This document shows, one piece after another, positions 1 through 6,666 of a DNA stretch of 47,179 nt. The translations under genes were made by a program, and so were the position numbers. This stretch comes from JBHOQS01 sp042408875 (GTDB lineage Bacteria > Chloroflexota > UBA11872 > JBHOQS01): positions 1 to 47,179 of the forward strand of contig JBHOQS010000012.1 in the NCBI GenBank assembly GCA_042408875.1, read 5' to 3'. The notes below the pieces were generated by a model, which worked only from the letters and a program-made list of their open reading frames with translations, was not told where the DNA came from and did not search any database. How positions within the stretch are numbered: the stretch's first letter is position 1; every line of letters begins with the position of its first letter.

Positions 1-262
1 CCCGGTCTCAGTGGGGATTGCAGGCTGCAACTCGCCTGCATGAACGCGGAGTTGCTAGTAACCGCCGGTCAGCACACGGCGGTGAATGCGTTCCCGGGTC
101 CTGTACACACCGCCCGTCACGTCCGCAAAGTGGGGACCACGCGAAGCCGGTGATCCGATCCCGCTTCGGCGGGACGGTAGCTGTCGAGCGTGGGACTCGC
201 GATGGGGACGAAGTCGTAACAAGGTAGCCGTAGCGGAAGCTGTGGCTGGATCACCTCCTTTC
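1..262 (+). rRNA. 16S ribosomal RNA, 3' end (partial)
   Basis: This is the 3' domain of small-subunit rRNA; the 5' part lies outside the window. The universal segment GTACACACCGCCCGTCA is at about 100-120, the AAGTCGTAACAAGGTA segment at about 210-227, and the molecule ends with GGATCACCTCCTTTCT, which carries the anti-Shine-Dalgarno core CCTCC. The helix 44 arms (about 125-200) are GC-rich, fitting a thermophile or a high-GC genome. The bases just before the universal segment read GGGTCCT, where many bacteria have GGGCCTT. No tRNA, 23S or 5S gene follows; a terminator lies about 180 nt downstream. Confidence 0.97.
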
Positions 263-439
263 TAGGGAGTTTCCCGCCGGCTGCGGCTCGACCTCGCCCG
301 GCTCCGCCTGGATACCGAGGCTGCACGCAGACCGGCCAGCGGATGCTCCCGCTGGTATCTGCTTCAACAGACCAGCGACGCGCGTGGATGGCGTAAGGCC
401 GGCGCCACGGCGCCGCTCCCTCTGAAAGTGACCCTTCGA

Positions 440-467
440 GGCGGCCGGCTCACCCGGCCGCCGTTTT
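440..467 (+). terminator. Rho-independent terminator after 16S rRNA
   Basis: A perfect 9-bp GC stem (GGCGGCCGG, loop CTCAC, CCGGCCGCC) is followed by GTTTTG. It reads in the direction of the 16S gene and would end that transcript before any other rRNA gene, which supports a separately transcribed 16S. Confidence 0.75.
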
Positions 468-556
468 GTACCTGCGCAGTACCAGGCACGGGCGCTGCGC
501 TGGACACCCGGCCAGCCCCGTGTAAACGAGACCAGCTCGAGGACGAGGTCACTCCG

Positions 557-796
557 ATGCCGCACCTGCATATCTACTTCGTCGACGACTCCAAAGATCC
601 CCCGGCGCAGTATCTGCTCGTGTGTACCCAGGAGCTTGAACGCCGGTGGGCCCGCGGTCAGGCAGGGCGGCATCGCACCTCTGGCAGGGGGCGCCGTTCC
701 CCGCGCGGGAGCCGGCAAGAGCCCCTGCCGCCAGTGGTGCGGGAGGCCGAATCCATCGCCCGGCAAGCTTGGCAGCGTCACCGCCCGGGGCGGTGA
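557..796 (+). CDS. hypothetical small protein (uncertain)
   Basis: This is a possible 79-residue protein of no recognised family. The ATG is preceded by GAGGACGAGG about 8 nt upstream, a plausible ribosome-binding site. The first 34 residues (starting MPHLHIYFVDDSKDPPAQYL) look like an ordinary soluble protein. The rest is Arg/Gly/Pro-rich low complexity and overlaps a strongly inverted-repeat region, and the stop lies inside a 51-bp palindrome. It may therefore be a gene truncated by the repeat, or a chance frame over a structured element. Confidence 0.3.
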   Translation: MPHLHIYFVDDSKDPPAQYLLVCTQELERRWARGQAGRHRTSGRGRRSPRGSRQEPLPPVVREAESIARQAWQRHRPGR

Positions 797-812
797 TATC
801 GCCAAGCTTGCC
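640..812. repeat. nested inverted-repeat element downstream of 16S
   Basis: A 51-bp interrupted palindrome occupies 762-812: 12-bp arms GGCAAGCTTGGC (762-773) and GCCAAGCTTGCC (801-812) enclose 8-bp arms TCACCGCC (778-785) and GGCGGTGA (789-796) around a 3-nt loop. Upstream, CGCACCTCTGGC near 672 and its near-inverse around 730-741 form a second, imperfect stem. No T-tract follows, so this is not an ordinary terminator. Function unknown; a structured RNA or REP-like element is possible. Confidence 0.7.
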
Positions 813-1322
813 CGAGCCGTGAACCCGGGTGGTGCCTAGACGGGCATCGGTCACTCCTTCGACGACACAGACCGGCTTGATGGTACGCTAAAGCCGGCTC
901 TCCGCTTTCTGACGTTCCCGCCCTCACGCGCGGCCATGCACATTGCCCCTGGAACCTGTGCTACCGCTCCTGGTATCTAGTATCCAAACTAGCAGTGCAC
1001 AGACGCAGCCCCCTCATCGTGCATGAACTGTGGTATGGTAACGCTGCAGAACCGCGCTGCCGCCGCGAACTTGAGCAACGGGAGAACCATCAGTAAGTCG
1101 TCGCTCTACTCGACTACCTGCCTGCGGTGACGCCAGCACGCCTGGGCTCCGTGAGCGGTACGTGGCATGGCAGTGCAAGATGAGAGCATCCCCGGGCCAG
1201 GGCTTCGGTCGAATGGGCTCTGCGGGCGGTACGTGGCATGGCAGTGTAAGGGGCAGTAGATACAGCGGCTTAGGGGGTCCGGCATGCACTCTGGCATTCC
1301 CGCGGAAGGGAGAGCAGCATCG
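813..1322. other. intergenic spacer without a recognised gene
   Basis: No coding frame, tRNA or rRNA is recognisable between the palindrome and the acyl-CoA dehydrogenase start. The only notable structure is the direct repeat at 1144-1250. No convincing -35/-10 pair was found for the downstream gene. Confidence 0.6.
1144..1250. repeat. two 36-bp direct repeats, 71 bp apart
   Basis: Copies at 1144-1179 and 1215-1250 share GGGCTC followed by a common core GCGGTACGTGGCATGGCAGT, with only a few mismatches over 36 bp. They lie in the leader of the acyl-CoA dehydrogenase gene. They could be operator half-sites or a local segmental duplication. Confidence 0.85.
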
Positions 1323-2465
1323 ATGATCGATTTCTTCAATCTCGCCGACCTGCTCACCCCGGAAGAGCGCGCGCTCCAGGCACGCGTGCGCGCGTTCGTA
1401 GACTCCGAGGTCCTGCCGATCATCGAGCAGGCGTATGCTGACGGCCACTTCCCTCGCGAACTGATCCCGCGCCTGGCCGAGCTAGGACTGCTGCGCCATC
1501 ACTATCCCTCCCTCACCTGCGGGGACGTGGCCCACGGGCTGGTCTCCTATGAGCTGGAGCGCGGGGACGCCGGGCTACGCAGCTTCGTCTCAGTGCAGAC
1601 GTCTCTGTGCATGTACCCTATCGCCCGGTATGGATCGCCGGAGCAGCAGGAGCGCTACCTGCCTGCTATGGCGCGCGGAGAACTCATCGGCAGCTTCGCC
1701 CTCACCGAGCCGGGGCACGGGTCCGATCCCGCCGGCATGGAAACCACCGCCACGTCGGAGAGCTCCGGCTATGTGCTCAACGGTGTTAAACGCTGGTCCA
1801 CCAACAGCACCATCGCCGACCTGGTGATCGTCTGGGCGAAGTGCGAGGGCCAAATCCGCGGCTTCCTGGTCGAGCGGGACACGCCCGGCCTGACCGTGCA
1901 CCCGATCCACGACAAGCTGAGCATGCGCGCCTCGGAGAGCGGCTGGCTTGAGCTGAACGAGTGCCGGATTCCGGCGCGAAACGCCTTGCCTGGAGCTGTA
2001 GGGCTGCGGACCGCGCTGAGCTGCCTGAACGAGGCGCGCTATAGCATCGTCTGGGGCGTGCTCGGGGCGGCCGAGGCCTGCTACACCGCCGCGCTGGAGC
2101 GAGTACAGGGGCGGGTACAGTTTGGCAAGCCGCTGGCCGGCTTCCAGCTCGTGCAGGACAAGCTCGTGGACATGCTGGCCGAGCTGACCAAAGGGCAGCT
2201 CTTGGCCCTGCAACTCGGCCGGCTCAAAGAGCAGGGGCAAGCACACCCTGCCCAGATCTCGCTGGGCAAGCGTGAGAACGTGCGCGCGGCCCAGCGCGTG
2301 GCCCGCCTTGCCCGCGAGCTCCTCGGTGGGGATGGTATTACCCAGATGTTCCCGGCGATGCGGCACTTATGTAATCTCGAAACCGTCGCCACCTATGAAG
2401 GCACCGATGATATTCACACCCTGATCGTCGGAGAGCACATCACCGGGCTGGCCGCCTTTCGCTGA
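1323..2465 (+). CDS. acyl-CoA dehydrogenase, glutaryl-CoA dehydrogenase type
   Basis: A FAD-dependent acyl-CoA dehydrogenase of 380 residues that oxidises acyl-CoA thioesters in the cytoplasm and passes electrons to ETF. The flavin-contacting motif FALTEPGHGSDP is near residue 130. The C-terminal segment TYEGTDDIHTLIVGEHITG contains the catalytic base Glu359 and is the form typical of glutaryl-CoA dehydrogenases rather than straight-chain enzymes, which usually read YEGTSEIQ. Length matches the family. I chose the ATG at 1323 because GGAAGGGAGAG lies just upstream; an ATG at 1284 in frame is also possible. The gene ends convergently with the GH38 gene, overlapping it by 26 bp. No lysine or tryptophan degradation genes lie nearby, so the glutaryl-CoA substrate is inferred from motif only. 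Confidence 0.9.
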   Translation: MIDFFNLADLLTPEERALQARVRAFVDSEVLPIIEQAYADGHFPRELIPRLAELGLLRHHYPSLTCGDVAHGLVSYELERGDAGLRSFVSVQTSLCMYPIARYGSPEQQERYLPAMARGELIGSFALTEPGHGSDPAGMETTATSESSGYVLNGVKRWSTNSTIADLVIVWAKCEGQIRGFLVERDTPGLTVHPIHDKLSMRASESGWLELNECRIPARNALPGAVGLRTALSCLNEARYSIVWGVLGAAEACYTAALERVQGRVQFGKPLAGFQLVQDKLVDMLAELTKGQLLALQLGRLKEQGQAHPAQISLGKRENVRAAQRVARLARELLGGDGITQMFPAMRHLCNLETVATYEGTDDIHTLIVGEHITGLAAFR

Positions 2466-5067
2466 GCGCAAGCCGCAGGCAGGCCAGCCCGCGCGGCGGC
2501 AGGTCCAGCGTCACCGCGCCCTCCGCCACCGCGAGCGCCCCGAGCGGCTGCTCCAGCAGGTCGCAACGCTCCGCCGCCTTGATCTGAAGCAGCGCGGAGC
2601 CGACCCGCGCCGTCGCAGGAGCGTCGCTAGCGTTGAGCAGGCGCAGCACAACGCCCTGGCCATCCGCGGCCGGCTTCACCCGCAGCGTTAGCACCGGATC
2701 TGCCGGCAGCTCCAGGAGCGATCCTGTGCGCGGCAGCAGCGATGGCGCCACCGGTGGCTCGCCCAGGTGGTGCGCCTGCCACGGGACCATCGCCTCAGCG
2801 CCGAACCGGTGCGCCTGCGCCTCCGAGAACGAGCCGCGATACGGCAGTAACAGGTAACGCGCCCGGACGCGGCCGGGCTGGTGCGCGCGGAAGTTCGTCT
2901 CCCAGTAGTTGTTCGTCACCCACCCCAGCAGCAGGGATCGCTCCAGCTGAAAGTGCGACCGGTTCCGGGCAAACGAGAAGTCTCCGAGCTGGACCATCGG
3001 CGTCGTAGGACAGGCGACGATCACGCCCTCGTCCGGGCGGCAGAAGGCCACCCAGCGCTGCACCGTGAAGTAGTCGCGGCAGGCGCCGGGGAGCTGGTCG
3101 GTCTCGGGCTCGATGGGCTGGCCACCGAGGTCAAGGAGCACCCGCGCCCCGGGCAGGGCCAGCGGGAAGGCCAGGTACGTGGCCTCGGGCCCAGTCTGCT
3201 GGGTCATCTCCCAGGAGGCAGTGCACTCGATATACCCGGCATACTCTGGCAGGAAGACCTCCTGCACCAGGTCACGCACGCCGGGCGCGTCCAGGCGCTG
3301 CGTCACGCGTACACCCCAAGGCGTGCGCTCGACCTGATGCTCGAGGACGCGCTCGGCACCGCGCCGCTCGGCCGGCCAGTCAGGCCGCCAGCCGCGCCGG
3401 GGCGGGATCGGCTCGCCCGGCGGGCTCCACAGCAGGTGCCGCGGCCACGGCGCGCCCTCGCCGCGTACGCGCTCGTGCACGAAGCCGTGCAGCGGCCACC
3501 CGGCGGCAGCATCCACGAGCTCATGACCGAGCTCCTGGGCAATCCAGCTTACGACGCCGCCGTGCTCGACGTCGAAGGTGAGGCGGTGCCGACCGGTCTC
3601 CACCACGCGTTCGTCCGACGTGGTGAACGTTGCTTCGACTACAGTGGCAGAGGGTACCACTGTATAGCCAAAGGCCGGCACGCGCACCGGGGTCAGCAGG
3701 CGCACGGCGCGCGGACGGGCGCGGTCGAGGAAGTGACGCGATGCCGTGGGATCGTCCGCTCGGCCGCGCTGCGCGGCCGGTGATGGGTCGGGCATGGGTC
3801 CTGCTGCGATGCGCTCCCATGGCAGCGGGTTGAACACCACGAGTGCATCATCTGGCGTGCGCTCGATGTGGCGGGCTAGCTCGGCCACGCCATCGCGGGC
3901 GAGCATCAGTGAGAGGCTGCGCGCTGTGTAGGCGTAGGAGGCCTTGTGGTACCACTGGGCCACCGTGTCCTCGTTCTCGGGGTCGCGCACGGAGACGTCG
4001 GCGCCCCAGGTGTGCTCGTCCCACAGGTTCAGGGCATGATAGGCCTGTTCACGCGTCCCCGGGGCCGGCCGCCGTGTTGGGTGATCCTCGCTACCGAGGG
4101 CAGCCACAGCGGCCCAGGCGGCGTCGGCCAGGACAAGCCGGGACCGGCTCGCCCGGTTGATCGCCACTTCACGGGCGCTGGAGCTGCAGCCGAAGTTCCA
4201 GAAATCGGTCCAGTCGCCGCGCAGCACAGGCAGGCGGTCCGCATGGCGGGCTACGACCTCCCACCACTCGTGCGGCAGCGCGATGCGCAGCCGCGGCCGC
4301 CGGCCTGAGGCGTTCCACTCGCGCACGAAGGCCGGCAGAGCTGGATCGGCGGAGCCATTGTCCCCAAAGGGGTGGAAGATCTGGAGCATCAGCACCGGCA
4401 GCGGATAGCCGATCTCAGCCAGCCAGGCGTCAAGCCTGGGCCACCACCGCTCGGCGAAGTCACGGGCGTCCCGTCCGATGCCGAGCTGGCGGGCCAGGCC
4501 ATAGGAGAAGCCGTTCCAGGCCAGCAGGCGCCGGCCGCTCGGCCCCTGCCAGTGGAACGCCAGGGGATAGGGCTCGAGGGCGCCGCCGAAATGCGTGTTG
4601 ATCGACATACTGAAGCCCGTGATGCCCAGGTCCAGCAGCACGTCAACCAGCGGCCAGTTCTGTCCGTTGACATCGCTGTTCATCGCTGAGCGCACCGGCA
4701 GCCCAAGCTCATGGCAGATTGTGCGTAGCGGTGCGAAGCTCTCGATGAGCTGGTCGGTGTCGTACAGCGGGGTGATATTGGCGAACATCGCCGTGACCTC
4801 GAGCCGGCCGGCCCGAGCCAGCTCGACGAAGCGGGCGATCTGCCGATCACTGCTGGTGCGCAGCCAGCGCTGGAGCACACCGGTCGTCTCCACCGTCCAG
4901 CGGAACGCGCCGTCGTCGTCCGAGCCGGCGTCACGCTCGCACAACTCGAGGGCCGCATCGATGAAGCGCCGGTGCAGGTCCCACACCACCGGCTGGTCGT
5001 GCGTGTAGCCGATGTCGGTATGGCTGTGGTGGATGAGGTAGAGCGCCTCAACCGGAGACTGTGCCAT
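2440..5067 (-). CDS. alpha-mannosidase-like glycoside hydrolase, family GH38
   Basis: An 875-residue protein of the GH38 retaining alpha-mannosidase family, which cleaves alpha-mannosyl residues with an active-site zinc. The N-terminal HSHTDIGYT carries the zinc ligands His16 and Asp18. MNSDVNGQNW presents the likely nucleophile Asp132. DEHTWGADVS supplies a further zinc ligand, His352. These are followed by the helical middle domain and large beta-sandwich C-terminal domains (from about residue 450). No signal peptide is visible, so it is probably cytoplasmic and acts on imported oligosaccharides. The start has GGAGGGAGAAG close upstream. The 3' end overlaps the convergent acyl-CoA dehydrogenase gene by 26 bp. 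The HSHTDIGYT form differs from the HTHWDREW of classical mannosidases, so exact substrate is uncertain. Confidence 0.9.
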   Translation of the reverse strand: MAQSPVEALYLIHHSHTDIGYTHDQPVVWDLHRRFIDAALELCERDAGSDDDGAFRWTVETTGVLQRWLRTSSDRQIARFVELARAGRLEVTAMFANITPLYDTDQLIESFAPLRTICHELGLPVRSAMNSDVNGQNWPLVDVLLDLGITGFSMSINTHFGGALEPYPLAFHWQGPSGRRLLAWNGFSYGLARQLGIGRDARDFAERWWPRLDAWLAEIGYPLPVLMLQIFHPFGDNGSADPALPAFVREWNASGRRPRLRIALPHEWWEVVARHADRLPVLRGDWTDFWNFGCSSSAREVAINRASRSRLVLADAAWAAVAALGSEDHPTRRPAPGTREQAYHALNLWDEHTWGADVSVRDPENEDTVAQWYHKASYAYTARSLSLMLARDGVAELARHIERTPDDALVVFNPLPWERIAAGPMPDPSPAAQRGRADDPTASRHFLDRARPRAVRLLTPVRVPAFGYTVVPSATVVEATFTTSDERVVETGRHRLTFDVEHGGVVSWIAQELGHELVDAAAGWPLHGFVHERVRGEGAPWPRHLLWSPPGEPIPPRRGWRPDWPAERRGAERVLEHQVERTPWGVRVTQRLDAPGVRDLVQEVFLPEYAGYIECTASWEMTQQTGPEATYLAFPLALPGARVLLDLGGQPIEPETDQLPGACRDYFTVQRWVAFCRPDEGVIVACPTTPMVQLGDFSFARNRSHFQLERSLLLGWVTNNYWETNFRAHQPGRVRARYLLLPYRGSFSEAQAHRFGAEAMVPWQAHHLGEPPVAPSLLPRTGSLLELPADPVLTLRVKPAADGQGVVLRLLNASDAPATARVGSALLQIKAAERCDLLEQPLGALAVAEGAVTLDLPPRGLACLRLALSERRPAR

Positions 5068-5197
5068 GTCTTCTCCCTCCGTACCACCCTTGGGGCAGGG
5101 AAGGCGGTAAGGAAATGTGCGGGCTCATCGTAGCGCACCGTGGTAGCGCTGCCAACATCTGGGGCGCGAGTAAAGCCGCAGGCGTGGCAAGGAGAGT

Positions 5198-5246
5198 AAA
5201 AAAAGTAAAAAACAAAAAGGGGAGTAGGTTTACACACCTACTCCCC
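5198..5246 (-). terminator. Rho-independent terminator of the DksA/TraR gene
   Basis: On the minus strand an 11-bp perfect stem (GGGGAGTAGGT, 6-nt loop, ACCTACTCCCC; 5219-5246) runs into a U-rich tract (complement of the A-rich run 5198-5218). It lies 45 nt past the stop of the DksA/TraR-family gene. This is one of the clearest intrinsic terminators in the window. Confidence 0.92.
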
Positions 5247-5290
5247 TCCCGGTCAAGACGACCGTAACCGTCGAGCTGCTTCAGCGCACG

Positions 5291-5707
5291 CTACCGGCGC
5301 AGGCGGCGGCGCAGGCGGTCGCGCTGTGACTGGCAGGCCACGCAGCGGGTGGCCTCCGGCACAGCCTGAAGCCGCTCTGGCGGGATGGGCTGACCGCAAT
5401 CCTCGCACAGGCCATAGCTAGCCTGCTGAAGACGTGCCAGCGCCTGCTCGACCTCCTGGATATGCCGCTCGAGGACCGAGCGGATTGCTTCGTCGGTCTC
5501 CTGGAGAACGATGGCCTGCGCCATGTTCACCATGTTGCTCAAGTCACCGTCGGCCAGCGGCAGCTCATCGCGGCCGTCAGCAGTGGCGTCATTGTGCCCC
5601 ACGCGCCGGAGCAAGGCCAGGAGTTCCGCGCGCCGTCGGCGCAGGAGCTCCTCTGCCGGTACTGGCGTCTCCGTCTCCGGCATCTGGACCAGCATGTCGC
5701 TAACCAT
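5291..5707 (-). CDS. DksA/TraR-family C4 zinc-finger protein
   Basis: A 138-residue member of the DksA/TraR family, whose members insert a coiled coil into the RNA polymerase secondary channel, often acting with ppGpp. The helical region (about residues 20-100) contains DGRDELPLADGDLSNMVNMA and a long heptad-like helix. The C-terminal zinc finger reads CEDCGQPIPPERL followed by CVAC, giving four cysteines. The sequence ends in an Arg-rich tail (RDRLRRRLRR). The start is supported by GAGGAGG 8 nt upstream of the ATG. It follows a 17-codon ORF 45 nt upstream and is ended by a strong terminator. Whether it is a true DksA functional equivalent or a general C4 regulator such as YteA/DksA-like proteins cannot be decided from sequence. 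Confidence 0.88.
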   Translation of the reverse strand: MVSDMLVQMPETETPVPAEELLRRRRAELLALLRRVGHNDATADGRDELPLADGDLSNMVNMAQAIVLQETDEAIRSVLERHIQEVEQALARLQQASYGLCEDCGQPIPPERLQAVPEATRCVACQSQRDRLRRRLRR

Positions 5708-5752
5708 TGCACGTCCTCCTCACCACCTCGCAGTCACCACCGCGATGGGGGT

Positions 5753-5806
5753 TCACCTCATGTCGGCCATTCCAGCCATCCCCCTCATGAGGTGGGCATA
5801 GACCAT
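5753..5806 (-). CDS. 17-residue Met-rich small ORF upstream of the DksA/TraR gene
   Basis: The frame encodes MVYAHLMRGMAGMADMR and stops. It is preceded by a near-ideal Shine-Dalgarno, GAGAGGAGGG, ending 4 nt before the ATG, which is stronger than for most long genes here. It sits 45 nt before the DksA/TraR start on the same strand, so it could be a leader peptide, a translational-coupling device, or a genuine microprotein. Five of 17 residues are Met. No family is recognisable. Confidence 0.5.
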   Translation of the reverse strand: MVYAHLMRGMAGMADMR

Positions 5807-5820
5807 AACGCCCTCCTCTC

Positions 5821-6074
5821 CGCGTCGAGAGCCTACCACTCGACATAGGCTACAGGACTCTATACGTTTGATCAGGGCGCCTGGATGTGCAAGCGCCCCG
5901 CCGGGGCCCGCGGCGCGGATGCCTAAAGTATATCCCGGTTCATGGCGCGGCAGGGCGGCCTGCTGCTGTGGCACGGTCGTAAGCCTGCCACCTTCCCGAC
6001 ACCTGAACGACGAACCGGCATCGTTCCAGATTGCCCGGTCCTGCTGCCACTTCAGCAAGCCTCTCCAGGCTCGA
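5821..6074. other. divergent intergenic region, no gene recognised
   Basis: The stretch between the DksA/TraR side and the valS leader promoter holds no convincing coding frame. A minus-strand TATAGA near 5860 could be a -10 box for the small ORF and the DksA/TraR gene, but no well-spaced -35 accompanies it. Confidence 0.45.
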
Positions 6075-6104
6075 TTGACGAACCGAGTTCAAAACAACTA
6101 GAAT
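6075..6104 (+). promoter_or_regulatory. promoter of the valS T-box leader
   Basis: TTGACG (6075-6080) and TAGAAT (6099-6104) are separated by 18 bp, a good sigma-70-type pair. The predicted transcript starts near 6111 and would carry about 140 nt ahead of the T-box stem I region. No competing promoter of this quality lies closer to valS. Confidence 0.65.
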
Positions 6105-6249
6105 TATGTGTTGGCACCGCTTATGCGTCTGCACGAGGGGGACTTTTGTTCCGGGCCGGTGCAGCAGGAGTACTACTGGCGCGTTAGTCGCGTGCACGCG
6201 GCGGATGCCCGGCGGAGCATTACAAGGCAATACCGTACAACGACGCTGA

Positions 6250-6519
6250 ACCAGAGGAGTAGACGAGACAGGCCGCCAGAGAGCGCGGGCCGCTGGCTGG
6301 GAGCCCGTGCCGGTCGTTGCTCGTCGAACGTCGCTGGGGAGTCGGCCGGACGAACACGCTCGAACCCGAGCGTCCAGTAGCCCGGCCCGGTGGACGCCCG
6401 TTAGCGCCACAATGAGGGTCTGGGCCCGCGCTAAGTTATGGTAGCGCAGGCAGGCCGAACCAAGGTGGTACCACGACGCAGAGCTGCCGCTTCGTCCTTG
6501 TGGATGAAGCGGCGTTTTT
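6250..6519 (+). promoter_or_regulatory. valS: T-box riboswitch (tRNA-Val sensing) leader of valS
   Basis: T-box leaders read the charging state of a tRNA and switch between terminator and antiterminator. Seen here: an AGTAGACGAG start whose GACGAG (6262-6267) pairs with CTCGTC (6320-6325) to close a compact stem I; the T-box core AAGGTGGTACCACG (6462-6475), matching consensus AGGGTGGNACCGCG and including the TGG that pairs with the tRNA acceptor end; and the overlapping terminator at 6486-6519. The downstream gene is valS, so the specifier should be a Val codon; GTC within CCGGTCG near 6312 is my candidate. Stem I looks shorter than usual for transcriptional T-boxes. Confidence 0.88.
6486..6519 (+). 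terminator. intrinsic terminator of the valS T-box
   Basis: A 12-bp stem, GCCGCTTCGTCC with loop TTGT and GGATGAAGCGGC, is followed by GTTTTT. The 5' arm contains CGTCC, which can instead pair with the T-box sequence to form the antiterminator, as in canonical T-boxes. Confidence 0.92.
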
Positions 6520-6616
6520 CATCCTGGATATTCGCAAGTTGTTCTAACGTTACGATCTTTTGCGAACGCAAGGGGGATGGAGCGGCGTTTTCCCAAGCTA
6601 TTCGCCGTTTTCCTAT

Positions 6617-6652
6617 AGAGCTTCAGATATTCGGAGAGCTTCAGATATTCGG
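6617..6652. repeat. 18-bp tandem duplication before valS
   Basis: AGAGCTTCAGATATTCGG occurs twice with no spacer (6617-6634 and 6635-6652), identical, ending at the GGGAGGAGG ribosome-binding site of valS. It is one of a series of short gene-border duplications in this window. Confidence 0.97.
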
Positions 6653-6666
6653 GAGGAGGCAGGTGC

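Noticed and set aside
2881..3783. 300-codon plus-strand open frame
   Set aside because: It lies opposite the GH38 gene, which has clear family motifs; the plus frame is a high-GC antisense shadow.
5753..6058. 101-codon minus-strand frame containing the 17-residue ORF
   Set aside because: Only the last 18 codons follow a strong ribosome-binding site; the upstream part looks random.
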